Assembly: GCF_024722015.1 (NCBI RefSeq) | Contig: NZ_JANQBD010000004.1 | Location: 186,001 to 250,000, forward strand | Source: Paenibacillus radicis (ex Xue et al. 2023) | Lineage (GTDB): Bacteria > Bacillota > Bacilli > Paenibacillales > NBRC-103111 | DNA: 64,000 nt | Direction of reading: 5' to 3' | Shown here: positions 35,334 through 44,884 of the stretch, in pieces | Numbering within the stretch: position 1 is the first letter of the stretch | How the letters are laid out: each line of letters opens with the position of its first letter | Translations under genes and position numbers: made by a program | Notes under the pieces: generated by a model | Seen by the model: the letters and a program-made list of their open reading frames with translations, nothing else | Database searches by the model: none | Told to the model about the DNA's origin: nothing

Positions 35334-36521
35334 CTAATGTTTCTCGGCTCCCCCAAGAGCGACATCTGAATATTGTTCACGGACTTTGAGTATTTTGGGG
35401 AGCTGTTCCATGAAAGCGTCTACGACCTTGGGGTCGAAATGCTCGCCGCTTTCTTCCTTGAATAAATTGAGAATTCGATCCAATTCCCATGCAGCCTTGT
35501 ACACCCGTTCACTTCCCAAAGCGTCGAAGACATCGGCAATAGCTGTAATCCGACCATAGATATGGATATTTTCCCCAGATAAGCCTGTAGGGTAACCCCG
35601 TCCATTCCATTTCTCATGATGCTGATGCGCTACAATAGCTGCGGTTTTCAAAATATGGCGGTTTGAGTTTTTAAGCAATCCATATCCGATATCCGTATGG
35701 GATTTCATAATGTCGAATTCTTCTTCGGTTAGTTTGCCAGGTTTTTTCAAAACAGCATCGGGGATAGCTACCTTTCCGATATCATGCATTGGCGATGCGA
35801 TTTTCAGCAGTTCGGCTTCTTCCTCGCTCATCCCGAGACCCAGTGCCAAAATATAAGAGTATTCCGCTACGCGTTTTACATGATTGCCCGTTTCCTTGGA
35901 ACGGCTTTCTCCAATCTCGCCCATTGTGAAAATGATTTCTTTTTGCGTTTCTTCGATTTCATTGGATAAAAGCGCCGATTCAAGTGATTTGCCCGCATAG
36001 GAAGCGGCTAGCGACAGGTGCTCCAGATCTTTTTCGGAAAATTGCTCCTGCTCAGTCAGCTTGTTGACGGCTTGATAAGCTCCCATTATTTCGCCTTCAT
36101 TGTTACGGAAGGGAATAACCATTAACGCTTTCGTGCGATAGCCGGTCTTTTGATCCATAGCAATAGCACCGCGTTCCAGTACTTCCTTAAACTCAACATT
36201 TTGATAGGCGTCATCAATGAAAATAGGTAATCCTGTTCCGATGGAATGGCCGACTAATCCAGCGTTGCTCGGAAGTCGAAGAGGGGGGACACCATGTGCT
36301 ACTGTGGAATAAACCTCGTTTTTCTGCTTATCCAAAAGCCACACCGTGCAGCGGTCGGATATGATCATTTCCCGTCCCATATCCGCCATTAACATAATTA
36401 AGTGATCCAGGCGTCGTTCATTGGCTATTTTAGCAGCGTATTCAAAAATAACTCGAAGCATTTCCTCAGGCTGAAGATCTTTTTTGATCTTTCGAATACC
36501 TAATTGGTGAGTTTCGTGCAC
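35334..36521 (-). CDS. GAF-HD-GYP cyclic di-GMP phosphodiesterase
   Basis: 395 residues from the GTG at 36521, 7 bases after GGGGAGGG; the longer open frame to 36878 covers the divergent promoter and is not protein-like. Residues about 25-180 form a GAF sensor domain. The C-terminal half is HD-GYP, with the HD pair SPMHDIGKVAIPD, then HHEKWNGRGYPTGLSG. All signature residues for c-di-GMP hydrolysis are present. It is soluble and has no receiver domain. It is divergent from the DUF92 gene. Confidence 0.93.
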   Translation of the reverse strand: MHETHQLGIRKIKKDLQPEEMLRVIFEYAAKIANERRLDHLIMLMADMGREMIISDRCTVWLLDKQKNEVYSTVAHGVPPLRLPSNAGLVGHSIGTGLPIFIDDAYQNVEFKEVLERGAIAMDQKTGYRTKALMVIPFRNNEGEIMGAYQAVNKLTEQEQFSEKDLEHLSLAASYAGKSLESALLSNEIEETQKEIIFTMGEIGESRSKETGNHVKRVAEYSYILALGLGMSEEEAELLKIASPMHDIGKVAIPDAVLKKPGKLTEEEFDIMKSHTDIGYGLLKNSNRHILKTAAIVAHQHHEKWNGRGYPTGLSGENIHIYGRITAIADVFDALGSERVYKAAWELDRILNLFKEESGEHFDPKVVDAFMEQLPKILKVREQYSDVALGGAEKH

Positions 36522-36642
36522 GTAAATTCCCTCCCCTGGGCACTTCCATTTTTCTTCTATCAAAATCATATTATAATGGCTATAGGTCTGTAAACATATT
36601 CTTGTTGAAATATAGCGAAAAATGGGGGAAAGAGGTACTAGT

Positions 36643-37482
36643 ATGTGGTTGGATTGGTGTATGGGCATATTGTTTAGTTTATTGATAGCAGGAGCTGCAT
36701 ATGGCAAAAAATCATTATCAGGTTCTGGAGCCGTTGCTGCTGTTGTCGTTGGAACAGTGCTGTTCGCTTGGGGAGGACTTCCTTGGTATGGCACTTTGCT
36801 AGTATTTTTCCTAACCTCAACATTTCTGACCAAATGGAGGCATAGGCAGAAAGCAGCTGTAGAAAGTGGATATGCCAAGTCGGGTCGAAGAGATGCCGGT
36901 CAGGTGCTTGCAAATGGAGGGCTTGGCACGCTGCTATGCATCGGACACAGCTTATGGCCGCACCCACTGTGGTGGGCTGCATTTATAGGTGTCATGGCTA
37001 CAGTCACTGCAGATACATGGGCTACAGAAATTGGCGGCTCCAGCCGACAAATGCCGCGTTCTATCATTAATGGGCGCAGAGTGCCGGCAGGTACATCGGG
37101 AGGCATAACTGCGCTGGGCCTTGGGGCTTCTCTGTCAGGCGGCTTGGTCATTGGTATCTTCGGCTGGTTATTTATTCAATGGGGTACAGATGCGGCTGCT
37201 GTTGGCTTTAATACCTATGCCTCAAGCGGAATAGGATTGCTTCTGCTGCTTGGAGCAGTCGGGGGGATGGTGGGCTCCCTGGCCGATTCATGGCTGGGGG
37301 CGGTATTTCAGGTCATGTATCGTTGCGCAGTTTGCGGCAAGGAAGTGGAAAAAAACCGTCATTGCAATGTACAATCGGTTCAGGTTCGTGGTGCTGCCTT
37401 CATGACCAACGATGCAGTTAATTTGATCAGTTCATTGCTCGGTGGAGCCGTTTGCGTTGGCCTCTATTCTGCAATAATTTAG
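36643..37482 (+). CDS. DUF92 family membrane protein
   Basis: 279 residues with about six transmembrane segments and the family motifs RDAGQVLANGG, ADTWATEIG, NGRRVPAGTSGG and GSLADSWLGA. I start at the ATG at 36643, 7 bases after AAAGAGG, rather than the ATG at 36622. Plant homologues (VTE6) are phytyl-phosphate kinases; the bacterial role is unknown. Confidence 0.9.
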   Translation: MWLDWCMGILFSLLIAGAAYGKKSLSGSGAVAAVVVGTVLFAWGGLPWYGTLLVFFLTSTFLTKWRHRQKAAVESGYAKSGRRDAGQVLANGGLGTLLCIGHSLWPHPLWWAAFIGVMATVTADTWATEIGGSSRQMPRSIINGRRVPAGTSGGITALGLGASLSGGLVIGIFGWLFIQWGTDAAAVGFNTYASSGIGLLLLLGAVGGMVGSLADSWLGAVFQVMYRCAVCGKEVEKNRHCNVQSVQVRGAAFMTNDAVNLISSLLGGAVCVGLYSAII

Positions 37483-37881
37483 TAATTCATATATTCTTTA
37501 TTGTACCAAAGCAGGAGGTGCACAAGGGGTACCCTTACTTAAATCCTATGTATCAAATGGACGGTAAGTTCCTTATTATGTGCCGATAGCGGAGAATTGG
37601 CTATGGGGACCAAAGGCCCTGAACGGAACTGAAAGTTCCTTTATTTGATCGGCCGCCCCCAATTTAAGACGATTGCGGAAGTCGGAATTCCGCTATTTGG
37701 GGAAAATAGGGGCAAAATGAACAAAAACAGAGAGATTGCGGAACCAACTCTTCCGTTATCTCTCTGTTTTTTGTGCTTTCCTTGCCATAGCGGAATATTA
37801 CTTCCGTTAATTCATTATGGATAGACTAGTTGCTCGTATAGTAAAGCATTTGACAAGTTTGTTTAAGAAATACGTGTGAAT
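37483..37881. repeat. Intergenic cluster of GCGGAA/TTCCGC short palindromes
   Basis: At least three copies follow the pattern TTGCGGAA-N7-TTCCGYTA: 37673-37695, 37736-37758 and 37788-37809. Looser relatives lie at 37583 and 37621. No ORF is supported in this 400-bp gap. The 37736 copy is the loop of a terminator. Confidence 0.65.
37726..37772 (+). terminator. Terminator built around a GCGGAA palindrome
   Basis: AACAGAGAGAT pairs with ATCTCTCTGTT, enclosing CGGAA/TTCCG, followed by TTTTTT. It is 245 bases after the DUF92 stop. Confidence 0.75.
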
Positions 37882-40350
37882 TTATTGTGGCAAATTAATC
37901 GCCTTTACATCCTGTAAAGTAGCAGAATCCGTCGCTTTCAATACTTGCTGCGAGGTTGTATACAGGATGTCTCCGATATACAAAATTCGTTGAATACTCC
38001 GCTCATTAAGACCTTGATATTGCCCAGCTTTCAAATAATCTTCATCCGTCAGATGAGTGATCTTTCCTTGCAGCTTGAAGCCGCTTGCCAAGTCGAGCTT
38101 ATACACGTAAGCCCCCTGAAAAGTAAATTGACCGTATTCGGCTGCTGTTTTCTGAGAGGGACTGTTGGAGTTGTTAGTTTCCCTTACGGTCACTGGAAAA
38201 GCAAGCAAGTTTTTCTCTTTGGAAAAAAGCAATGCTTTATGGTTTTGGAGCAGCTCGGACTCAGTTCCGCGACCGCCTATCGTTTCACTGTATAATTCCT
38301 TTGGATTGGCAACATCGCTTACATCGAACATGGCCATTTTCATACCTTGGTAGTAGGCAATCGTATTTGGATTTAGTCCAGACCCATAATTGGTTGAAAC
38401 CTCAACTGCATCCTTTCCGAAGCCGATCAGATGATTCTCGTCATAAGGGTGCAGGTAGTTGCTGTAACCTGGAATTTTCAGCTTACCTAATATTTTGGGC
38501 TCCTGAGGTTCTTTTAGATCAATTACAAATAACGGATCAACGGTGCGGAAAGTAACCATGTATGCTTTGTTTCCAGCATAACGAACTGAATAAATTTGTT
38601 CACCAGGTGCAATATCCTCGATTTTGCCCGCTATGTTCATAGATTCATTAAGCACATACATATTATTTTTGGATTCAGCTTCGCCGGTCATCCCTGCGTA
38701 ACCAGTTGTAGTGGCAATTCGGAAATACCCATTATGCTCATCCATTGAGAATTGGTTAAGTGTTCTACCTGGAACCTTCCCACGACCCGTGTAGACTACT
38801 TTACCCTGGTTCATCGTGAATTTATAGATGACGCTGTTAGTTTCGCCTGGGCCTATACGAATTTTTTTCATGTCCGTATTGGATGGTACTGTTTGAACGG
38901 CACTTGTATATTCTTCAGTAGTTACATACAGCTGTGTTTGTGAAGCATAAACTTGATTACCTGAGCCAAGATAGCTCGTTACATCCATCTTTTGTGTTGG
39001 CTGGTCAAGATTCAAACCAGCTACCATCAAATAGTTGGGCTGTACGGAATTCGGGAAGTAGCGGATATCCTCGTAGCCTATTTTTACAAAAGAGTCGCTA
39101 TCAGCTGCTGAATCACGATAAGTGGGCACGGCACTGGCTAATGCGTCAGTTTGTTCTTCGGTTGAGAGATCCTTTTGCAGCAGCGGGTAAACATTAAATC
39201 CTTTGTTCGCAACGAGATAGAGAGAGGCGCCTACTTTACGTGAGGAAATATAGTTTCCTTCGAGCTCAACCTCGCGAACTTTTTTAAATTGAGTGCGGTC
39301 TCCCAGCTCATAGATAATAGCTTTTGTTGTATTTGTAAATATACGGGAAGGTCGAACAATCATTTTTTGCACAGCAGGGGAACTGCTGGATGCTTCAACC
39401 GCAGGGGCAGCAGGGCTTGCGCTATCCTGAGCGGGGTAAGCTCTGTCATTATAAGGATAAGAGGTGCTTCCGATTACGACCATATATTTATCATCAATAT
39501 AGAGCTCATTCGCACGAAAGTTTTTGTCATCGAATATTAACGTTTGAACTACCTTCATCTGCTCTGCAGGATAGGCGGAGGCAACGATGACACGGTTTTT
39601 ATTAACCTGGTAAATATAGGATCCGTCTGTTTTGATAATATCAGATTCATCTACGCCTTCAACCTGTACATTAGTGCCCGAATAATCTGCCTTTGCTTCA
39701 GATTTGGCTGCAGCAGCTGGCGCTGGCATTGGGGCTGAAGAGGAACTTTTTGCTGCGCTGTCCGAGGTTACAGTTGCCGACAGCTTTTCTTTTACCATAG
39801 GCTGTGCCATGACCTTGGCCGTTACTGAGTAAATGGGGGAAGCGCCGTTACCGTATTCTTTAAAAAGCTCCTTCATATTATCTAATGAACCAACCGTGGG
39901 CAGGCTTTTATCCGCATCATGAATAGCTACGGTTTGGTTTAATGCATCCCAATATACGTTGAAATCAAAGGATTCGCTGAAGAAACGCAGCGGTACGAAT
40001 AATTTACCAGACTCCATTCGTGGGGAAACATCGAGAGTTATCGGCTGTTCCCCGCGGAAAGCCTGTACGTTGTCAACGGACAACTTGATGCTCTTGTCTC
40101 CTTTTACAGCTGTGGCAGTCTGAGCATTATCCTCCCAACTAACCTGGACATTCAATGCTTCCGAAAGGTCTCGAAGCGGCACCATTAAGGTGCTTCCTAC
40201 CCGTAGTGGCATAGAACTGAAGGTAACGGATTGGCCGTTCAAGCTTAGTCCGATCTCTGTTCGGTTTTCTATTGCAGCAGAAGGCAGGGCAGCACCGGAG
40301 GTGAAAAGGGTAACAGCGAGAAGACATGCTAAAGGTAGCATTTTTTTCAT
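37882..40350 (-). CDS. Secreted beta-propeller protein with copper amine oxidase-like (stalk) domain
   Basis: 822 residues: Sec signal peptide (MKKMLPLACLLAVTLFTSGAALPSAA), a copper-amine-oxidase-N-like stalk domain at about 30-140 (MVPLRDLSEALNVQVSWEDNAQTATA, FVPLRFFSESFDFNVYWD), a Ser/Ala-rich linker, then a long beta-propeller (COG4880-like; VQVEGVDESDIIKTDGSYIY opens it). The ATG at 40350 follows GGAGGG; an ATG at 40386 is less likely. No catalytic motif is visible. The stalk domain is common in Paenibacillus surface proteins. Confidence 0.88.
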   Translation of the reverse strand: MKKMLPLACLLAVTLFTSGAALPSAAIENRTEIGLSLNGQSVTFSSMPLRVGSTLMVPLRDLSEALNVQVSWEDNAQTATAVKGDKSIKLSVDNVQAFRGEQPITLDVSPRMESGKLFVPLRFFSESFDFNVYWDALNQTVAIHDADKSLPTVGSLDNMKELFKEYGNGASPIYSVTAKVMAQPMVKEKLSATVTSDSAAKSSSSAPMPAPAAAAKSEAKADYSGTNVQVEGVDESDIIKTDGSYIYQVNKNRVIVASAYPAEQMKVVQTLIFDDKNFRANELYIDDKYMVVIGSTSYPYNDRAYPAQDSASPAAPAVEASSSSPAVQKMIVRPSRIFTNTTKAIIYELGDRTQFKKVREVELEGNYISSRKVGASLYLVANKGFNVYPLLQKDLSTEEQTDALASAVPTYRDSAADSDSFVKIGYEDIRYFPNSVQPNYLMVAGLNLDQPTQKMDVTSYLGSGNQVYASQTQLYVTTEEYTSAVQTVPSNTDMKKIRIGPGETNSVIYKFTMNQGKVVYTGRGKVPGRTLNQFSMDEHNGYFRIATTTGYAGMTGEAESKNNMYVLNESMNIAGKIEDIAPGEQIYSVRYAGNKAYMVTFRTVDPLFVIDLKEPQEPKILGKLKIPGYSNYLHPYDENHLIGFGKDAVEVSTNYGSGLNPNTIAYYQGMKMAMFDVSDVANPKELYSETIGGRGTESELLQNHKALLFSKEKNLLAFPVTVRETNNSNSPSQKTAAEYGQFTFQGAYVYKLDLASGFKLQGKITHLTDEDYLKAGQYQGLNERSIQRILYIGDILYTTSQQVLKATDSATLQDVKAINLPQ

Positions 40351-40436
40351 AATAATCCCTCCAACAATAATGTTGATTTTTTCCAATCAATTCTTCTAAC
40401 GTAGTCGAGGGTAGTTTTGTTACAGCTCATCTTGAG

Positions 40437-40465
40437 AAAAAAAGAAAGCAGCAAATAAGCCGCTT
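40437..40465 (-). terminator. Rho-independent terminator of the PAS-GGDEF gene
   Basis: On the minus strand AAGCGGC pairs with GCTGCTT (one G-U), followed by a T-rich run. Confidence 0.6.
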
Positions 40466-40502
40466 CTTCAGTAAGATGGCGGCCCAGCTCATGGTATGCA
40501 GC

Positions 40503-42161
40503 TTAGTTTGCATTTTGATAAAGCATTGCCCTGTTGCGGCCCTCATGTTTAGCTTGATAAAGAGCTTTATCCGCACGTATGAACAACTCTGAAGGGTTCA
40601 TTTCGGCAGAAGGAACCACAGTGGCTACACCTAAACTAATGGTGATGCATAGGGCAGGCTCCGAACGAATGTTAGGAATTTGCAAGGATTCAATATGTGC
40701 GCGCATTTGGTTGGCTACTATGTTCGCACCTTGTAAATCCGTTGCTGGAAGAACAATAACGAATTCTTCTCCCCCGTATCGGGCGATAAAGTCATTCGGA
40801 CGTTTTACACTCTTTTTCAATGAGTTAGCTACACGCTTTAAGCATAAATCACCTTCAAGATGGCCATAGGTGTCGTTATAACGTTTAAAATAGTCAATAT
40901 CAAGAAGAATGATCGATAAAGGTGAGGAGAATCGGAGTCCATGCCGCCACTCTTTATGGAAACATTCATCGAAGCCTCTACGATTTGCAACTCCTGTCAA
41001 TGCATCGATGGTTGAAATTTTTTGCAGCATTTCATTGGATACCAGCAATTCATGCTCAGCTTGCTTGCGAGTGGTAATATCCCGAGAAACAGCAACAACT
41101 TCTTTGTTATGTCTCTTGGAATCAGAAATACTTCGGGATGTAGTTTCAAACCAGATGTAAGTGCCATCTTTCCTGCGAATGCGATAAGAGGAAAATTGTT
41201 GATTTAAATCAATGGCATTATTTTGCTCCCAGTTTGCGAACATATCATATTCTTCCGGATGAACCAGCTCCAGTACATTGCGGCCTATGAGCTCATCAGG
41301 CTCGTACCCAAGCAGAGCTGCTGATGCGGGCGATGCATACAGAAAGGTGCCGTCCACAGCATGTCTTGAAATGAGGTCGGTTGAATTATTAGCGATCATC
41401 CGATACATTCTTTCGCTTTCCCGCAAGGAGTCTTCATTCTGCTTACGCACAGTAATATCCCGGAAATAGACCGTTATAGACTCAGGCTCGGGATAGGTGT
41501 GCAGCTCAAACCATTTGTTAAACCTAGGTGAGAAAAACTCGAACGAATCGGCAAGCTGAGTGGTCATAGAAGACAGAAACTTCTCATAGAGAGGAGTGCG
41601 GACAGCTTCTGGAAATTGTGACCAGAATGTATGGCCGATTAGATCGGTGCTGTTTTTTTGCAGCAGTTTTTCTGCCGCCGGATTCAGACAGGTAACGAGG
41701 CTTGAAGAATCCAACACAACCATTCCCACGCCAGTTACAGTTGAAAAGCCGTCAGAATGGAACAGTGGTTCTTGTATACTGTAGTCCAACGATTTGGCTA
41801 GCTCCTGGATTTGGATCAAAACACATTCATCAGAATCAGGCAGACTTAGTGGAAAGGCGCTAAGCTGTACAGGCAAAGCTCCTTTTTCCTTATGCAGCAA
41901 ACGTAATTCAAGCTGCTTTAAAGCAGGCTCTCTCCATAGGAGATACCGGATAAAGAAGGCAAAATGCAATTCATCATCAGGGTGTGTAATCGAGCTTATA
42001 TGTTTCTCTATCAAGGAGGAATCCTGGTAAGCCAGAATATTGCCGAAAGCAGGATTCACCTTGAGAAAGCGTCCGTCTTTTGATATAACTGCCATGCCTG
42101 TAATCGACCATTGAAAAGCGGCGAGTCCAATACGAAGTTCTTCTTGATTTGGATCAGGCAT
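40503..42161 (-). CDS. PAS-PAS-PAS-GGDEF diguanylate cyclase
   Basis: 552 residues: three consecutive PAS/PAC units (about 10-125, 140-240 and 250-370; the third has VDGTFLYASPASAALLGYEPDELIG) and a GGDEF domain (375-550) with YGGEEFVIVLPA, the active GGEEF form. Soluble, with no transmembrane or receiver domain. PAS ligands (haem, flavin or others) cannot be told from the sequence. Predicted to make c-di-GMP in response to an internal cue. Single gene. Confidence 0.93.
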   Translation of the reverse strand: MPDPNQEELRIGLAAFQWSITGMAVISKDGRFLKVNPAFGNILAYQDSSLIEKHISSITHPDDELHFAFFIRYLLWREPALKQLELRLLHKEKGALPVQLSAFPLSLPDSDECVLIQIQELAKSLDYSIQEPLFHSDGFSTVTGVGMVVLDSSSLVTCLNPAAEKLLQKNSTDLIGHTFWSQFPEAVRTPLYEKFLSSMTTQLADSFEFFSPRFNKWFELHTYPEPESITVYFRDITVRKQNEDSLRESERMYRMIANNSTDLISRHAVDGTFLYASPASAALLGYEPDELIGRNVLELVHPEEYDMFANWEQNNAIDLNQQFSSYRIRRKDGTYIWFETTSRSISDSKRHNKEVVAVSRDITTRKQAEHELLVSNEMLQKISTIDALTGVANRRGFDECFHKEWRHGLRFSSPLSIILLDIDYFKRYNDTYGHLEGDLCLKRVANSLKKSVKRPNDFIARYGGEEFVIVLPATDLQGANIVANQMRAHIESLQIPNIRSEPALCITISLGVATVVPSAEMNPSELFIRADKALYQAKHEGRNRAMLYQNAN

Positions 42162-42277
42162 GTAAAAATTCCTTCCTGTTCAATGATATGTTTTTTAACA
42201 TTATTAACTATATTGTAAATAATGTTTCCCTACAGATCAATGAATAAATACGAAAAAAGATGTTCTTTTTATGTGAA

Positions 42278-42616
42278 TTACTCCACATGTTGTTTGGTTT
42301 CAGGCTCCGCAGGTGCAGGCGACGGTTGTTCGCTGACGATTGCAGGAGTGGCAGTTGGCGAGGATGCTTGCTTTAATTCCACTAGTTGTTTCTCCATCTG
42401 TTTGATCGTTTTTTTCAATTTGAACTGACGTGAGACCCCTATAAGGCCAACTATGAGTCCGCCGAGCAGAGTGGAGCCAAGTATGATTAAAATAAGTGGA
42501 AGCTCTGTTTCTGTAAAAATCAGATGTACCCGAACGGGAGCTACATTAAAAACAGCAAAAATGGCTGTAATTAGTGCAAAAACCAAAATAAGAATAAAGG
42601 TCCATTGTGCTTTCAA
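42278..42616 (-). CDS. LapA-like (DUF1049) membrane protein
   Basis: 112 residues: two transmembrane segments (about 4-24 and 38-62) with the DUF1049 spacing, a basic amphipathic stretch (RQFKLKKTIKQMEKQL), then a Pro/Ala/Thr-rich tail. The start is TTG at 42616 after GGAGG. Relatives in Gram-negatives act with LPS assembly (LapA); in Gram-positives the role is unknown. Confidence 0.85.
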   Translation of the reverse strand: MKAQWTFILILVFALITAIFAVFNVAPVRVHLIFTETELPLILIILGSTLLGGLIVGLIGVSRQFKLKKTIKQMEKQLVELKQASSPTATPAIVSEQPSPAPAEPETKQHVE

Positions 42617-42655
42617 AAGAATACGCCGCCTCCTAAATAAAAATGTGAAAGGAAC

Positions 42656-42686
42656 AAGGCTGCCAACATCTCCCGCAGGCAGCCTT
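42656..42686 (-). terminator. Hairpin terminator after pepF
   Basis: AAGGCTGCC pairs perfectly with GGCAGCCTT; the minus-strand tail is T-rich but interrupted. Confidence 0.55.
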
Positions 42687-42696
42687 GCTGTGCTTA

Positions 42697-44487
42697 TTAT
42701 TTGGCTAATTTCTCCATTTGCTCAAGCAAGTCTTTGAAAACATCCATTGCCTGTTTGATTGGCTCAGGGGAGGACATGTCGACACCCGCACGCTTCAAGA
42801 TGCTAATGGAATAGTCGCTGCCCCCACTTTTAAGGAAGCCTAGATAACGATCGACTGCCGGTTGGCCCTCCTCAAGAATTTGCTTGGAGAAGCTGGTGGC
42901 AGCAGAGAAGCCTGTAGCATATTTATATACATAGAAGCTATTGTAGAAATGAGGGATACGCGCCCATTCCATTTCGATATCTTTATCGACAACCATATCT
43001 TTGCCATAGTACTTCAGGTTAAGGTCGTAATAGATTTTACTTAGCTCCTGAGGAGTAAGCGAATCACCTTGCTCTGCTCTTTCATGAGTTATTTTCTCGA
43101 ATTCAGCGAACATGGTTTGCCGGAAAACGGTTGTACGGAATTGATCCATATAGTAAGTGAGCAGGTACATTTTTTCTTTGGGATCCGTTGATTTCTTCAG
43201 CATATAATCCATCAGCAGCGCTTCGTTTAATGTGGAAGCTACTTCTGCCAAGAAGATTGTATACTGCGCGAAGCGGTAAGGCTGGCTCTCATCGGATAAG
43301 TAGGAGTGAATCGCATGGCCCATTTCGTGAGTTAATGTAAACATGCTGTTCAGGTTGTCTTTATGATTGAGCAGAACATAAGGATGAGTACCGTATGCTC
43401 CCCAGCTGTAGGCACCGTTTCGTTTCCCCTCGTTCTCATATACATCAATCCAACGGTTGGAGAAGCCTTCCTGCAAAATGTTCAAATAATCTTGCCCAAG
43501 CGGCTTCAAGCTTTCTTTTACCGTTTCTTTAGCTTGCTCGTACGTAATATCCATTTTATACTCATCCACAAGTGGGGCAAACAGGTCGTACATATGGAGC
43601 TCATCTACCTTCAGCAGCTTTTTACGCAGCTCCATGTAACGGTGCATCAGCGGTAGAGACTCATGGATAGTGTCAATGAGATTCGTATACACTTCCTTCT
43701 TGATATTATCCCCGTACAGGGACATTTCTAGGGCGGAAGGATATTTGCGTACTTTGGAATAAAAAATATTTTTTGTGATATTGGCAGCTAATGTAGCGCC
43801 GATGGTGTTCTTATTTTTGCCGTAGGTGGCATACATCGCTTGAAAAGCTTCTTTACGAACGTCCCTGTTGCGGCTTTCCAAAAATTGAATGTATCGCCCG
43901 TGGGTTAGCTCGACTTCCTCGCCTTGCTCGTTCTTCACCTTTGGAAACTTCAAGTCAGCATTGTTCAGCATGCTAAAAATCGTGCTGGGTGCTTGTGATA
44001 AGTTTCCAACCTGGGCGAGCAGCGCTTCCTCTGATTTAGAGAGAATGTGCTGCTTTTCACGGATCATTTCGTCTAAGGTTCTTTTGTAAAATTGAAGCTC
44101 TTGATGGTTCAGCAGCTTGTTCAGCTCTTCATCTGACAAGCTTAGTATTTCAGGTGAGATAAAGGATAAGGCCTCGCCGCTTTCAACACTGAGCTTCTTG
44201 GCTTTGTCGGATAACGCCTGATAAGTAGGCTCCGTCGTATCTTCATGGTGCTTCATGTTAGCATATACGTAGAGTCTTTCCATATGTAAGGAGATGGAGT
44301 CTTCAAGCTCAAAGCATTGCTTGATGGCTGTGGGATTATGCAGCTTTCCCTGAAATGCCGCCACCTTCTGCAAAGCTTCCTTGACCTCTTGGTACTCTTT
44401 GTCCCATGCCTTCTGGTCTGCGAATAAATCCTCCAGTTTCCAGCTTTGCTCAACTGGAACATCATTGCGCTTAAGTACTTGATTCAT
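42697..44487 (-). CDS. pepF: Oligoendopeptidase F
   Basis: 596 residues from the ATG at 44487 (GAGGAGGG upstream), the normal PepF length. Zinc motif LTHEMGHAIHS is present. It cleaves short peptides, and relatives affect peptide-signal turnover. The frame is open for another 38 codons to an ATG at 44601, which has GGGAG 10 bases upstream and would add a signal-peptide-like segment (MRFFPLIMTGMLLTGTMLSAPIAA). Two products, one cytosolic and one exported, are therefore possible. Confidence 0.92.
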   Translation of the reverse strand: MNQVLKRNDVPVEQSWKLEDLFADQKAWDKEYQEVKEALQKVAAFQGKLHNPTAIKQCFELEDSISLHMERLYVYANMKHHEDTTEPTYQALSDKAKKLSVESGEALSFISPEILSLSDEELNKLLNHQELQFYKRTLDEMIREKQHILSKSEEALLAQVGNLSQAPSTIFSMLNNADLKFPKVKNEQGEEVELTHGRYIQFLESRNRDVRKEAFQAMYATYGKNKNTIGATLAANITKNIFYSKVRKYPSALEMSLYGDNIKKEVYTNLIDTIHESLPLMHRYMELRKKLLKVDELHMYDLFAPLVDEYKMDITYEQAKETVKESLKPLGQDYLNILQEGFSNRWIDVYENEGKRNGAYSWGAYGTHPYVLLNHKDNLNSMFTLTHEMGHAIHSYLSDESQPYRFAQYTIFLAEVASTLNEALLMDYMLKKSTDPKEKMYLLTYYMDQFRTTVFRQTMFAEFEKITHERAEQGDSLTPQELSKIYYDLNLKYYGKDMVVDKDIEMEWARIPHFYNSFYVYKYATGFSAATSFSKQILEEGQPAVDRYLGFLKSGGSDYSISILKRAGVDMSSPEPIKQAMDVFKDLLEQMEKLAK

Positions 44488-44654
44488 CGGAGCCCTCCTC
44501 GTTATTTTGGATGGTTTGCTAAATCCTTCTGCTGCTATAGGGGCGGAAAGCATAGTTCCTGTTAACAGCATACCGGTCATAATCAATGGAAAAAACCGCA
44601 TCTAAGCTCACGCTCCCTGCTATTTTTTTCCTAGTATGACCGGATGGTAGCTTT

Positions 44655-44872
44655 ATTATAAGAGAATCTTTTATCGAAGTAAAACAGGGATGTGCGACCG
44701 CGCCTTAGAGGTAGATTCTCTTGCTGATGCACGAAGCCATTACAAGAGGTGAAGCTTGCATCATAAAAGGAAATTACCGATCGAAGTAAATTCACAGGTG
44801 ATCGACCGCGATTTAAAGGTAAATTTCCTTGCTGATGTACGAAGCCATTTCAAGAGGTGAAGCTCGCATCTC
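44655..44872. repeat. Two tandem copies of a co-varying hairpin element
   Basis: Copy 1 has stem AGAGAATCT (44661-44669) with AGATTCTCT (44713-44721). Copy 2 has stem AAGGAAATT (44767-44775) with AATTTCCTT (44822-44830). The stems differ at four positions, each compensated on the other arm, while the loop core (ATCGAAGTAAA, GACCGCG) and the tail (TTGCTGATG, ACGAAGCCATT, CAAGAGGTGAAGC) are conserved. It lies between the small membrane gene at 44885 and pepF. Confidence 0.75.
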
Positions 44873-44884
44873 GCCCCTCACAGC

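Noticed and set aside
36522..36878. N-terminal extension of the HD-GYP gene
   Set aside because: Overlaps the divergent DUF92 gene, not protein-like, and a strong ribosome site precedes GTG 36521.
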